Assembly (NCBI RefSeq): GCF_014656435.1
Contig: NZ_BNCK01000007.1
Coordinates: forward strand, 237,179 to 301,178
Length of the DNA: 64,000 nt
Origin: Thalassotalea marina
GTDB taxonomy: Bacteria; Pseudomonadota; Gammaproteobacteria; Enterobacterales; Alteromonadaceae
Direction of reading: 5' to 3'
Below the pieces are notes generated by a model, which saw only the letters and a list, made by a program, of their open reading frames with translations, ran no database searches and was not told where the DNA came from. Every line of letters begins with the position of its first letter. Positions within the stretch are counted from its first letter, which is position 1. Shown in pieces: positions 34,796 through 43,864 of this stretch. The position numbers and the translations under genes are program-made.

Positions 34796-37594
34796 ATGAG
34801 CAAATCAAACAAAGCGACTACGCTGAAGCGATCGTTAATCGCGCTGGCGTGTTTATCTGCCATTAACGCCAATTCAGTGTTAGCGAATGAAGCGGTAATC
34901 CAAGGTAAAATTACGGATGAAAACAAAAGTGTCTTTTTCCAAGGCGCTCAAATCACCATTAAAGAACTGAATTTAACTGCAATTAGTAATCGCGATGGTT
35001 CATTTCGCTTTGCTAATTTGCCACAAGGTCAATACACCCTTGTAATTAAATACTTAGGCGCGGCAACAGTTGAAAAAGTCATTACAGTGTCTGATGGTGC
35101 TGTGAACAACAATGAATATGTATTACGCCAGCAGTCTTCGTCGATGGATAACATGATTGTTTATGGCCAACGTGCTGGACAAGCGGGCGCTTTGAACCGT
35201 CAAAAGAATGCTAATCGTTTAACTTCTATTGTTAGCGCTGATGCTATTGGACAATTACCCGATCAAAACGCTGCAGAAGCTTTGCAGCGACTACCAGGTA
35301 TTTCAATTGCGCGCGACCAAGGTGAAGGACGTTTTGTTGGTATTCGAGGCATTGATCCTAACTTGAACAATGTAACGATTAATGGTGCCAATGTGCCATC
35401 ACCAGAAGCAGGCATTCGCAGTGTTGCCATGGATGTCATTCCAAGTGAACTTATACAAAGTTTAGAAGTAAGTAAAACGGTGACTCCAGATATGGACGCC
35501 AGTGCAGTTGGTGGCTCCATTGAAGTCAAAAGTTTGAGTGCTTTTGACCGTGCAGGACAATCATACAGCTTTACCGGTCAAGCCTCTTATAACGAACTTA
35601 CTAGTGACACCAGCCCTAAATTATCAGGTAGTTACAGTGATGTATTTGATCTGAGCGGCAACAACCAATTAGGTGTTGCCGCCGCACTTTCTTGGTTTGA
35701 ACGCAAGTTTGGCTCACATAACGTAGAAACCGATGGTGGCTGGGCCGAGTTTGAATTTGAAGACTTAAATACCGGTGAAGATGTAGAACAGTTTGGCGCA
35801 GAAGAAATAGAGCAACGAGCATATGAAATTACCCGTGAGCGTTTAGGTGCGGCGGTTAACTTTGATTTAGTGACGTCGGCTACCGACAAATACTACTTGC
35901 GCACACTATACAGCCAATTCTCTGATGATGAATATCGCCAACGCAACGAATACAAATTCGACAAAGGGTTAATTTTGGCAAGTTCTGCTACTGATACAAG
36001 CGCTCAGTTTGAAGATGCCGAGATGGACCGTGATACCAAAGACCGCTATGAAGAGCAGGAAATTTTTTCTGCGGTTACCGGTGGTGAAAATATTATTGGC
36101 GACTGGCTAATCGAGTATCAAGCAAGTTACTCAAAATCGAGTGAAGAGCAACCAAATCGCATCGATGCTAGCTTTGCTGGTGAAGAAATTACCATGGGTT
36201 ATCAAAGTGCAGGTGATATCCCTCGCTTGACCCAATCAGCTAATGCTCATAATTTAAACAACTTCGAATTTGATGAAATTGTCCTTGAAGACACGTTATC
36301 TGAAGATAAAGAAACTAGCTTTCGTTTAGATCTCACTAAAGAGTTTGTCTGGCGCAATCATAATGGTGCAATTAAATTTGGTGGTAAGTACCGTAGTCGC
36401 GAGAAGTTTAATCGCGCAAACATCACTGTTTTTGATGGTGGCTTTAATGATGCAACAGCTCAACAATTTTCAACATCAACTGTTGACTGGGATTTAGGCA
36501 ATTTTGGCCCTGGATTATCACAAAAAGGTATTCGCCAATTCTTTAACAGCAACCGCTCTAACCTAGAAATAAACACCTTAGATACTAAAATCGATAGCTT
36601 AGGCCAGTCTTATCAAAGTAGTGAGGATATAAGCGCGCTTTATGCCATGGTGACATTAGACATCGATAACTGGCATATCGTTACAGGGGTACGTTACGAA
36701 GATACCTCGTTTGATACCACAGGTAACAAAGTAGAATTGGTTGTCGACGATGTAAACGACGACGAATATGTTAACGTGACGCCTTGGCAGGTAAAACAAG
36801 ATTATGATCATCTTTTACCAAGCTTAAACGTGAAGTACACCCCAAATGATCAATGGGTCGCGCGTTTTGCATATACCAATACCATAGCACGTCCAAAATT
36901 TTCAGACTCTGCCGCTTTTCAGCTTATTGAAAATGAAATCACAGAAGATGATGGCGTGGTTGAATCTGAACGTAAAGCGGAAGTGGGTAATCCACAATTA
37001 AAGCCGTTGGAATCAACCAATATCGACTTTTCTCTTGAATACTACCCAGGACAAATTGGTGTGTTATCTGCTGGTCTATTTTATAAAGATATCGATAACT
37101 ACATTAAACAAGCTGAAGTTCAAGATAATGGTCAATGGGACGGTTTTAAAGAAGTTGTTCAACAAGTTAACGGTGGCTCAGCGAGTTTGACAGGTTTAGA
37201 ACTAGCCTGGAATAAGTCTTTCGATTCTGGTGTATTACTTGGTTTAAATGGCACATTTGTCGATACAGATGACCAGTTGCCCAATCAATCAGACACCATT
37301 GCCAATGCCATTATTGGTTTTGAAAATGATGTGTTAAGCACTCGATTAAGCGCCAGCTACAAGAGTAAGAGTTATCAATTTGACGATGGTGGTGTCGCGG
37401 TATATGGCGATGATCATCTGCAGTTAGATATCAGTGCTAAATATTATCTTACTGACACCATTAACGTATTTTTTAACGCCGTTAATTTAACTGATGAGCC
37501 AATGTATTTGTACCATGGCCACAGAAACTTTAATTATCAGTACGAAGAATACGGACGTTCTTTTGAACTAGGTATCACGATTAACTCTTTATAA
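34796..37594 (+). CDS. TonB-dependent outer-membrane receptor
   Basis: A 932-residue receptor. Signal peptide (about 10-30), carboxypeptidase-regulatory-like domain (about 35-110, VIQGKITDENKSVFFQGAQ), plug domain (about 120-240, GQLPDQNAAEALQRLPGIS and GIRGIDPNLNNVTINGANV), then the 22-strand barrel ending RSFELGITINSL. This TIGR01782-like type is common in Caulobacter and Alteromonadales. The start 34796 is chosen over TTG 34757 because it precedes the signal peptide. A Pho box and a phosphatase partner suggest uptake of a phosphorylated compound. Confidence 0.9.
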   Translation: MSKSNKATTLKRSLIALACLSAINANSVLANEAVIQGKITDENKSVFFQGAQITIKELNLTAISNRDGSFRFANLPQGQYTLVIKYLGAATVEKVITVSDGAVNNNEYVLRQQSSSMDNMIVYGQRAGQAGALNRQKNANRLTSIVSADAIGQLPDQNAAEALQRLPGISIARDQGEGRFVGIRGIDPNLNNVTINGANVPSPEAGIRSVAMDVIPSELIQSLEVSKTVTPDMDASAVGGSIEVKSLSAFDRAGQSYSFTGQASYNELTSDTSPKLSGSYSDVFDLSGNNQLGVAAALSWFERKFGSHNVETDGGWAEFEFEDLNTGEDVEQFGAEEIEQRAYEITRERLGAAVNFDLVTSATDKYYLRTLYSQFSDDEYRQRNEYKFDKGLILASSATDTSAQFEDAEMDRDTKDRYEEQEIFSAVTGGENIIGDWLIEYQASYSKSSEEQPNRIDASFAGEEITMGYQSAGDIPRLTQSANAHNLNNFEFDEIVLEDTLSEDKETSFRLDLTKEFVWRNHNGAIKFGGKYRSREKFNRANITVFDGGFNDATAQQFSTSTVDWDLGNFGPGLSQKGIRQFFNSNRSNLEINTLDTKIDSLGQSYQSSEDISALYAMVTLDIDNWHIVTGVRYEDTSFDTTGNKVELVVDDVNDDEYVNVTPWQVKQDYDHLLPSLNVKYTPNDQWVARFAYTNTIARPKFSDSAAFQLIENEITEDDGVVESERKAEVGNPQLKPLESTNIDFSLEYYPGQIGVLSAGLFYKDIDNYIKQAEVQDNGQWDGFKEVVQQVNGGSASLTGLELAWNKSFDSGVLLGLNGTFVDTDDQLPNQSDTIANAIIGFENDVLSTRLSASYKSKSYQFDDGGVAVYGDDHLQLDISAKYYLTDTINVFFNAVNLTDEPMYLYHGHRNFNYQYEEYGRSFELGITINSL

Positions 37595-37606
37595 TTTGCT
37601 AGATAT

Positions 37607-37642
37607 CAATGGGGCTGCAGCTACGCAAGTGCATCCCCATTG
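37607..37642 (+). terminator. Intercistronic hairpin between receptor and phosphatase
   Basis: CAATGGGG pairs with CCCCATTG around a 20-base loop. There is no T-run, so it may modulate transcription or stability rather than end it. Confidence 0.4.
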
Positions 37643-37656
37643 TTGAGAAAATACCA

Positions 37657-38955
37657 ATGAAAATTTCCCCGCTACACTGCGTTTTACCACTAACATTGGC
37701 CATTGCGGCCTGCTCCACAATCCATAAAGAAAACACTAACTCCGCCAATACCCCCAAGATCACCAGTTTCCTTGCGTTTGGCGATGGTGGTTACAGTGTT
37801 GATTATCCCAAACAAAAACATATCAACAATCCCAAAACAAAAGCGGAGTTTATTCAAGCTGAGCGCGAAGATTGGCTAGCTGAATACCGCCCTATCGAAG
37901 AGTTTGGTCATGCGCCAATTCATGTTTACCCCAACACCAATATCGCAACAGAAAAAAGCGGTGCTCTACCTGTAGGCGTGGCCATGGCGACACTTTGCCA
38001 ACAAAAGTCGTGTGAATTTGGTATCCAGCTTGGTGACAATATTTATCCTGATGGTGCAGATGCTAACGATGGTAAAGACGATCAAAAGCGTATGAATGAC
38101 TTAATCCTAGCTCCGCTACTGCCACTAATAAATCAACAAGCGGATTTTAAAGTGTATTCGGCCTTGGGCAACCATGACTGGAAAACATCGAGAAAAGGTG
38201 TTGCACTACAAACAGCCTGGATGCAAAAACAACCAAATTTTCATATGGATAGTCAAGGCTATTACCGCTATACCATAGGAAAAAAAGGCCAAGATATAGA
38301 GTTTTTTGTCCTCGATACCAACATGTTACTGACCGGTCAGACATTTTATGAAATACCGCTAAACCCAGATGGCAGTGAAAGTGACTTATCAACCGCGTTA
38401 GCCAATGGTTCAGCCAAATTAGAAGACTTTGAACGACATGAAACGCCAATTAATGGCGAAGATAAAAAACAAATTGCTTGGCTAAAGGCAGGTTTAAAAA
38501 ATTCTACGGCAAAATGGAAAATTGTCTACGGACATCATATTTTATGGTCAATAGGTGGCACTAAATACGATGAAGGTCATGTTTTAAGACGATTAATTAT
38601 GCCCAGCCTATGCCAATACGCAGATGCTTACATTGCTGGCCATGAGCACGACTTAGAACTGTTAACTGACGATTGTTCACTGTACCCAGAATCACAAGGC
38701 AAGCCTGCTCTCCCCCTTATCATTAGTGGTGCAGCCTCAAAAATGCGTGGCGTTCATACACCGTTAGCCCGTTTTCAAGAAAAAGCCTATCCACAGTATG
38801 AACTCCTATGGAACAAAGCATTTGCTTGGGGGTTTGCTCATATCGAGATCAACCATCAAACAGAACAACTCGGTGTAAGTTTTTATACTACGCCTAACGA
38901 TGGCAGTGGTGCGTTGCACCATGAAGCTGACTTTACTTTCCAAGCCAGGCATTAA
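37657..38955 (+). CDS. Lipoprotein metallophosphoesterase (purple-acid-phosphatase-like)
   Basis: A 432-residue phosphatase. The lipoprotein signal is LAIAACS, and the metallophosphoesterase metal motifs are seen in order: FGDGGY, GDNIYPDGAD, GNHDW and GHEHDLEL, with a GHH (YGHHILWS) between them. It likely hydrolyses phosphomonoesters at the cell envelope. ATG 37657 starts the lipoprotein signal. It follows the Pho-box-controlled TonB receptor by 62 bases and is probably in the same operon, suggesting a phosphate scavenging pair. Substrate not determined. Confidence 0.85.
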   Translation: MKISPLHCVLPLTLAIAACSTIHKENTNSANTPKITSFLAFGDGGYSVDYPKQKHINNPKTKAEFIQAEREDWLAEYRPIEEFGHAPIHVYPNTNIATEKSGALPVGVAMATLCQQKSCEFGIQLGDNIYPDGADANDGKDDQKRMNDLILAPLLPLINQQADFKVYSALGNHDWKTSRKGVALQTAWMQKQPNFHMDSQGYYRYTIGKKGQDIEFFVLDTNMLLTGQTFYEIPLNPDGSESDLSTALANGSAKLEDFERHETPINGEDKKQIAWLKAGLKNSTAKWKIVYGHHILWSIGGTKYDEGHVLRRLIMPSLCQYADAYIAGHEHDLELLTDDCSLYPESQGKPALPLIISGAASKMRGVHTPLARFQEKAYPQYELLWNKAFAWGFAHIEINHQTEQLGVSFYTTPNDGSGALHHEADFTFQARH

Positions 38956-38957
38956 CC

Positions 38958-39022
38958 TTTTCAAGTAGATGTTTGGATTGTTGCCATCTACCACACGCGA
39001 TAATCCAAACGCTGCTTGAAAA
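38958..39022 (+). repeat. Long imperfect hairpin after the phosphatase gene
   Basis: TTTTCAAG (38958-38965) pairs with CTTGAAAA (39015-39022), and GTTTGGATT (38971-38979) pairs with AATCCAAAC (39002-39010); a small internal loop and a 22-base apical loop are left. It may act as a terminator or a structured RNA. Confidence 0.5.
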
Positions 39023-39086
39023 ATGGTGGTTTTTCATCAACACTTTATGACATATAAAAGTCGTTTTTCTATATGGTGTTGATAAA

Positions 39087-39851
39087 GTGACAGCTAAACT
39101 TGATAAAGATCCTAAGCGTTTTAATATTCAGCATAGGCAAATTCCCGCACTGGCAGGTGTAAGTTTATACCAACATCCCAAAACACAATTACTCTTTGTT
39201 TTACAAGGTGTATTAGCTGTTATTACTTTGTCGGGTAGATACATAGTACCAGCAGGTCACGGCATTTTAATTCCCGCTAACGTTAAACATGAGTTAATTG
39301 CAAAAACTGATGCTGAATTGGTGGGTTTATATTTTTCTCAAACAGCAATAGAGCAATGGTTGAATGAGCCGCGAGTTTTGCAAGGTAGTAAGTTCTTTAA
39401 TGCCATGATGCTAGAATCACTGAATTTACCGCAACCAGAACAGATGCTAGCTCGCCATTGTACGCTGGTAGAGTTGATCGAATATTACCTTGAACAACTA
39501 CCTGTTCGCGATACTTATTTGCCTTACCCACAACACGAAAAACTAATGGTCATTGTTGAGCGAATTTTAAAACATCCAGCGTTAAAAAGTGACTTGGTGT
39601 CATGGGGGAAGTTTGTCAATCTATCTGCTCGCACATTAACACGGCGTTTCAAACAAGAGACAGGCTTAACTTACAGCCAATGGCGTAAGCGATTAAATGT
39701 ACAAGTGGCAATTAAACACTTAGCTCAGGGAGATGACATAGCAAATATAGCGAGCTTACTGGGTTATGACTCAAGCTCAGCGTTTATTTTTATGTTTAGG
39801 CAACAGGTAGGTCTGTCACCTAAACAGTTTTTAAAATCTCTAAGCCTTTAG
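39087..39851 (+). CDS. AraC-family regulator with cupin sensor
   Basis: A 254-residue regulator. N-terminal cupin (about 25-90: LFVLQGVLAVITLSGRYIVPAGHGILIPANVKHEL), C-terminal AraC HTH pair (LSARTLTRRFKQETGLTYSQWRKRLN and IANIASLLGYDSSSAFIFMFRQQVGLSPKQF). It begins with GTG; no clear SD is present beyond GGTG 8 bases upstream. Its last 4 bases overlap the convergent proline iminopeptidase stop. Target unknown. Confidence 0.87.
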   Translation: MTAKLDKDPKRFNIQHRQIPALAGVSLYQHPKTQLLFVLQGVLAVITLSGRYIVPAGHGILIPANVKHELIAKTDAELVGLYFSQTAIEQWLNEPRVLQGSKFFNAMMLESLNLPQPEQMLARHCTLVELIEYYLEQLPVRDTYLPYPQHEKLMVIVERILKHPALKSDLVSWGKFVNLSARTLTRRFKQETGLTYSQWRKRLNVQVAIKHLAQGDDIANIASLLGYDSSSAFIFMFRQQVGLSPKQFLKSLSL

Positions 39852-40801
39852 TTGCTCAATGCCAACATAGCATTGGTCGCATCAATTAAGTGATGTGTTG
39901 TTTCAGGTTCAATTGACGCATGCCCTGCGGTTTTGCTGATCACTAACTTAGATTTTGGCAAGGCTTTATGTAGCAACCAGCCATTATCAAATGGGCAAAC
40001 AATGTCATAACGGCCATGGACAATCGTGGTAGGAATATCAGCAATTAGGTGGCAATTATTCAATATTTGATTATCTTCTAAAAAGCACCTGTTATGTAAA
40101 AAGTGTGCTTCATGGCGAGCCAAGGTCCAACACTTTTCATCACTGGTTGACTCATTTAAAAACTCTTCGTTAGGCACTAATGTACAACAGCTAATTTCCC
40201 ATCGCGCCCAAGCTTTTGCAACTTGATGAGCCAGGTCTTTATCTTCACCTATCATCAATTCATAAGCATGCGCAATGTTGCCTTTTTTTGTTCCTTTCGG
40301 TAATGCATCTAAATACTCTTGCCAATAATCAGCAAAAATACGTGTGCCGCCTCCATGATCAAAAGTCCATTGATTATCTTCTTCTCGAGCAAGAAAGATG
40401 CCGCGTAAAACCAAGCTTTTCACTGACTCAGGATGAGTTTGCGCATATACCAGTGATAAAGTAGAGCCCCAAGAGCCGCCAAAAACATGCCAGCTTTCAA
40501 TAGCGAGATGCTTACGAATCTGCTCTAAATCGGCAACCAAATGCTTGGTATCGTTACTGACCAAGCTACCAAATGGCTTTGAACGACCACAACCTCGTTG
40601 ATCGAGCAAAATAATGCGGTATTGCTCAGGATCAAAAAAACGTCTATCAGTAGTCGAAGCGCCTGCACCAGGTCCACCATGAATAAACACCACAGGTTGA
40701 CCTTTTGGATTTCCACATTGTTCTAGATAAATTTCATGACCATCGCCGACGGGTAAATGCTCAGAAGCATAAGGGGAAATTTCAGGAAAAAGTTGATTCA
40801 T
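39848..40801 (-). CDS. pip: Proline iminopeptidase
   Basis: A 317-residue alpha/beta-hydrolase (S33). HGGPGAGAS forms the oxyanion region, DQRGCGRSKP the family marker, GGSWGSTLSL the nucleophile Ser elbow (about residue 110), HGRYDIVCP the Asp and AGHASIEPE the His. It releases N-terminal proline from peptides. ATG 40801 has AAGG upstream. Directly downstream of the CWC-domain gene in one transcription unit. Confidence 0.92.
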   Translation of the reverse strand: MNQLFPEISPYASEHLPVGDGHEIYLEQCGNPKGQPVVFIHGGPGAGASTTDRRFFDPEQYRIILLDQRGCGRSKPFGSLVSNDTKHLVADLEQIRKHLAIESWHVFGGSWGSTLSLVYAQTHPESVKSLVLRGIFLAREEDNQWTFDHGGGTRIFADYWQEYLDALPKGTKKGNIAHAYELMIGEDKDLAHQVAKAWARWEISCCTLVPNEEFLNESTSDEKCWTLARHEAHFLHNRCFLEDNQILNNCHLIADIPTTIVHGRYDIVCPFDNGWLLHKALPKSKLVISKTAGHASIEPETTHHLIDATNAMLALSN

Positions 40802-40823
40802 CAAGTGACCTTATTAACTGTTT

Positions 40824-41033
40824 TTATTTAGCTTTGTTTCCAGATTCAAGTTGGTATTTTTTAACGCACGCTTGGCAAATACAAGAGATACATCGCTGCT
40901 CTTGCGGTATTTGTTCTAATAAACCTTCAGGAAACGTTTCTGACATACACCAACACGGCATATCACTGTTTACACCGCAATGATTAGACCTTTGACAAAG
41001 AGGACATTGCGAGGTGTTCATTCTTTGCGCCAT
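40824..41033 (-). CDS. Cysteine-rich CWC family protein
   Basis: A 69-residue protein matching the cysteine-rich CWC family: CPLCQRSNHC, then PCWCMSE, then RCISCICQACV. Eight or more Cys in this arrangement suggest metal binding. No function is known. It is the first gene of a two-gene unit with pip (gap 22 bases). Confidence 0.8.
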   Translation of the reverse strand: MAQRMNTSQCPLCQRSNHCGVNSDMPCWCMSETFPEGLLEQIPQEQRCISCICQACVKKYQLESGNKAK

Positions 41034-41123
41034 ATCAAACCTCCGTCTATTAGATACGTTAATACTTGGTATTTCTGCAAAATATTACCTAGGATTAAAC
41101 AAGGATGGTATTAAGGAAATATC

Positions 41124-42761
41124 ATGACAATACTAAGAAACTTTTCAATTAGAACAAGGCTGTTGCTGATATTGAGTTGCACCTTAATCGGCCTGCTCAT
41201 ACTTAGCATTTCTTTACTTAGCTCACAGCATAATGCGCTTTATGTTCAACAGCAACAAAAGGTGCAGCAGATCGTCGAATCTGCTTACAGTGTGGTTAAG
41301 CATTTTCATCAACTGCAAACAAGTGGCGCCTTAACCGAACAACAAGCAAAAATACAAGCGTCCTCCGTATTGCAGAGTTTTCGTTATGACAATAACAACT
41401 ACGTTTGGATTAATGATGCTACACCAACCATGATTATGCACCCTTTTAAACCTGAGCTAAATGGTAAATCACTTACCTCAGTCAAGGACCCTGATGGCAC
41501 GGCATTATTTGTCGATATGGTCAATGTTGTTAAAGCAAGTGGCCAAGGTTTTGTTCCATACAAATGGCCTAAGCCAGGGGCAGAGGAACCGGTAGAAAAG
41601 CTTTCTTACGTTATTGAGTTCGCTCCTTGGCATTGGATAATTGGCTCAGGTATATATATCGATAATGTAGACACCATATTTTTTGAAAATTTGGTGGTAG
41701 TGGTTAGCTTGTTTATCGTGATAGGCCTAGTGACTAGTATTTTTGTTTTGGTTGTTGGTAACAGCATTTCATCGCCTGCACAAGCAGCGACTGCATTAAT
41801 GAAGAACATATCAGAGGGTGATGGCGATTTAACACGCCAGCTAGATGCGAGAGGCAATGATGAAATATCAGGCTTTTCTCACTTTTTTAATGCTTTCATC
41901 AGCAAAATTAGGCGTTCACTGCATGACGTTGCCGACAATGCACAGCATGTCATGCAAGGAGCAGATATCGTAAGCCAAACAAGTGAGCAAAATAATAGGG
42001 TTATTCAGCAGCAAAATGACAATACCACGCAAGTTGCCGCGGCAATGGAGCAAATGACAGCAAATATAAGAGAGGTGAGCAATAACGCCCTATCAGCTGA
42101 ACAAGCGGCAAAGCAGGCTAAAATAAATACTGAATCGGGTAAATCTGTCGTAACAAATACCATAAAAAGTATTGAACACCTTTCACAAGAAGTTGATCGC
42201 GTAAGTGTCGTCATTAATAAACTAGCAGCGGACTCACAAAATATTGGTGCAGTGTTAGATGTTATCCGTAGCATAGCCGATCAAACCAACCTTTTAGCAC
42301 TAAATGCAGCAATAGAAGCTGCGAGAGCTGGTGAACAAGGTAGAGGTTTTGCTGTTGTTGCTGATGAAGTCAGAACATTAGCCAGTAGAACTGGGCAAAG
42401 TACCGATGAAATTCAGATGATGATCGAAAAACTGCAAAATGGCGCGACTGAGGCAGTTAATGCGGTGCAATCAAGCCAAACTACCTCAGTACAAACAGTT
42501 GAAAATGCCCAACAAGCAGATGCAGCGCTATCTGAAATTAACAATTTAATAGAAGTTATTTCAGATATGAACAGTCAAATTGCCAGAGCAACCGAACAAC
42601 AATCTAATGCTGCTGATGAAGTTAATTTACGCATTAATGAACTGGCCACTATGACCGATGAATCAGCGAAAATGACCGAAAAACTCAACACCGCGAGTAA
42701 TGAATTGAAATCTAACAGTGACACCTTAACAAGCGTCGTGACTCGATTTAAATTAACTTAA
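41124..42761 (+). CDS. Methyl-accepting chemotaxis protein with single Cache domain
   Basis: A 545-residue chemoreceptor. TM1 is at about 12-32, TM2 at about 190-212. The periplasmic part is a Cache_2-type sensor: [27 protein letters not shown] and [22 protein letters not shown] ends, which commonly bind small organic acids. HAMP follows, then the signalling domain with the tip core [26 protein letters not shown] is 6 bases upstream of ATG. Ligand unknown; no C-terminal pentapeptide is present. Confidence 0.92.
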   Translation: MTILRNFSIRTRLLLILSCTLIGLLILSISLLSSQHNALYVQQQQKVQQIVESAYSVVKHFHQLQTSGALTEQQAKIQASSVLQSFRYDNNNYVWINDATPTMIMHPFKPELNGKSLTSVKDPDGTALFVDMVNVVKASGQGFVPYKWPKPGAEEPVEKLSYVIEFAPWHWIIGSGIYIDNVDTIFFENLVVVVSLFIVIGLVTSIFVLVVGNSISSPAQAATALMKNISEGDGDLTRQLDARGNDEISGFSHFFNAFISKIRRSLHDVADNAQHVMQGADIVSQTSEQNNRVIQQQNDNTTQVAAAMEQMTANIREVSNNALSAEQAAKQAKINTESGKSVVTNTIKSIEHLSQEVDRVSVVINKLAADSQNIGAVLDVIRSIADQTNLLALNAAIEAARAGEQGRGFAVVADEVRTLASRTGQSTDEIQMMIEKLQNGATEAVNAVQSSQTTSVQTVENAQQADAALSEINNLIEVISDMNSQIARATEQQSNAADEVNLRINELATMTDESAKMTEKLNTASNELKSNSDTLTSVVTRFKLT

Positions 42762-42762
42762 A

Positions 42763-43764
42763 CTAAGTTAAGTCAGCTATCGAGTCGCGGTTAATTAACA
42801 TAGGTTCAAATTGGTGCTGTATTTCTTCTTGCTGCACATGGTAAACCTGTTGCAATACAATTCTTGCTGCCATTTGCCCCATTTGATGAACTGGGTTTTC
42901 AATCGTGGATAGTTTGGGATATAGATGTGATGCAAAAACAACGTTATCAAAGCCAATAATTGATAAATCGTCTGGAAGATGCAGACCATGACTTCGCGCA
43001 TAACTCATCGCTCCGGAGGCCATTTCATCATTGGCACAAACTAACGCGGTAAAATTGTTGTTTAGTTTTAAGAAGTGCTCCAGCGCAAGCATACCACCAT
43101 GTTCTTTAAATTCAGCTTCAAAAATTAAATCTTCCGAAATGGTTAACTGATGTTCAGCTAAAGCTCTTTTATGGCCTTTTAATCGTGCAACAGCATCTGC
43201 CTTAGTTTGTGGCCCCGCGACATAGGCTATTTCGCGATGACCATGCTCAATCATGGTTTTTGTCGCCAGGTATCCACCATATTCATTGTCTAAACTAATA
43301 CATTGCTCGGCTAACTGCTCCACATAACGACTAACCAAAATAATGGGAACCTCCCCTTGGCTCAGTTCAATTAGGTATTCATCAGATACCGCTTCAACAT
43401 GCAGAATTATGGCGTCACAGTGTCGGCTAATTAAGAATTCAATGCCTTCTTTTTCTTTTGCTTCGTCACTATGTCCAGCAGCTATAATGACATGTTTACC
43501 CGCAGCACGAAGTTCACTTTCGACACCACTCATCATTTGGCCAAAAAAAGGTCCATGAATTTCTGAAACAAGCATACCAACACAAAGGCTACGATTGGAC
43601 GCTAATGATTGTGCGATGATATTGGGTCGGTAGCCAAGCTCCTTCATCGCGGCCTGCACTTTTTCTCGTGTTTTGTCACTGACTCGTGAACTACCGTTCA
43701 TTACTCTAGACACAGTAGCCAATGAGACTTTGGCTAATTCAGATACTTGGTAAATAGTGGCCAT
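42763..43764 (-). CDS. LacI-family transcriptional regulator
   Basis: A 333-residue repressor. The HTH-hinge runs from residue 2 (TIYQVSELAKVSLATVSRVMNGSSRVSDKTREKV) with the PBP1-type sugar domain behind (VGMLVSEIHGPFFGQMMSG). It lies just downstream of the GH1/GPH symporter genes in the same orientation; the operator at 46787 is a good candidate target. Inducer probably a beta-glucoside-derived sugar. Confidence 0.9.
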   Translation of the reverse strand: MATIYQVSELAKVSLATVSRVMNGSSRVSDKTREKVQAAMKELGYRPNIIAQSLASNRSLCVGMLVSEIHGPFFGQMMSGVESELRAAGKHVIIAAGHSDEAKEKEGIEFLISRHCDAIILHVEAVSDEYLIELSQGEVPIILVSRYVEQLAEQCISLDNEYGGYLATKTMIEHGHREIAYVAGPQTKADAVARLKGHKRALAEHQLTISEDLIFEAEFKEHGGMLALEHFLKLNNNFTALVCANDEMASGAMSYARSHGLHLPDDLSIIGFDNVVFASHLYPKLSTIENPVHQMGQMAARIVLQQVYHVQQEEIQHQFEPMLINRDSIADLT

Positions 43765-43834
43765 ACAATCCTTTACACCTCTATATTTACTGCATAGGCA
43801 TTACCCTAAGCCTATCATATAACTCGACTAAACG

Positions 43835-43860
43835 AGAACCTGTCTAACTTAGCAGGTTCT
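43835..43860. terminator. Hairpin between the symporter and LacI genes
   Basis: AGAACCTG/CAGGTTCT arms with a ten-base loop, without a clear T-run. Possibly a weak terminator or processing element after the symporter gene. Confidence 0.45.
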
Positions 43861-43864
43861 GATA

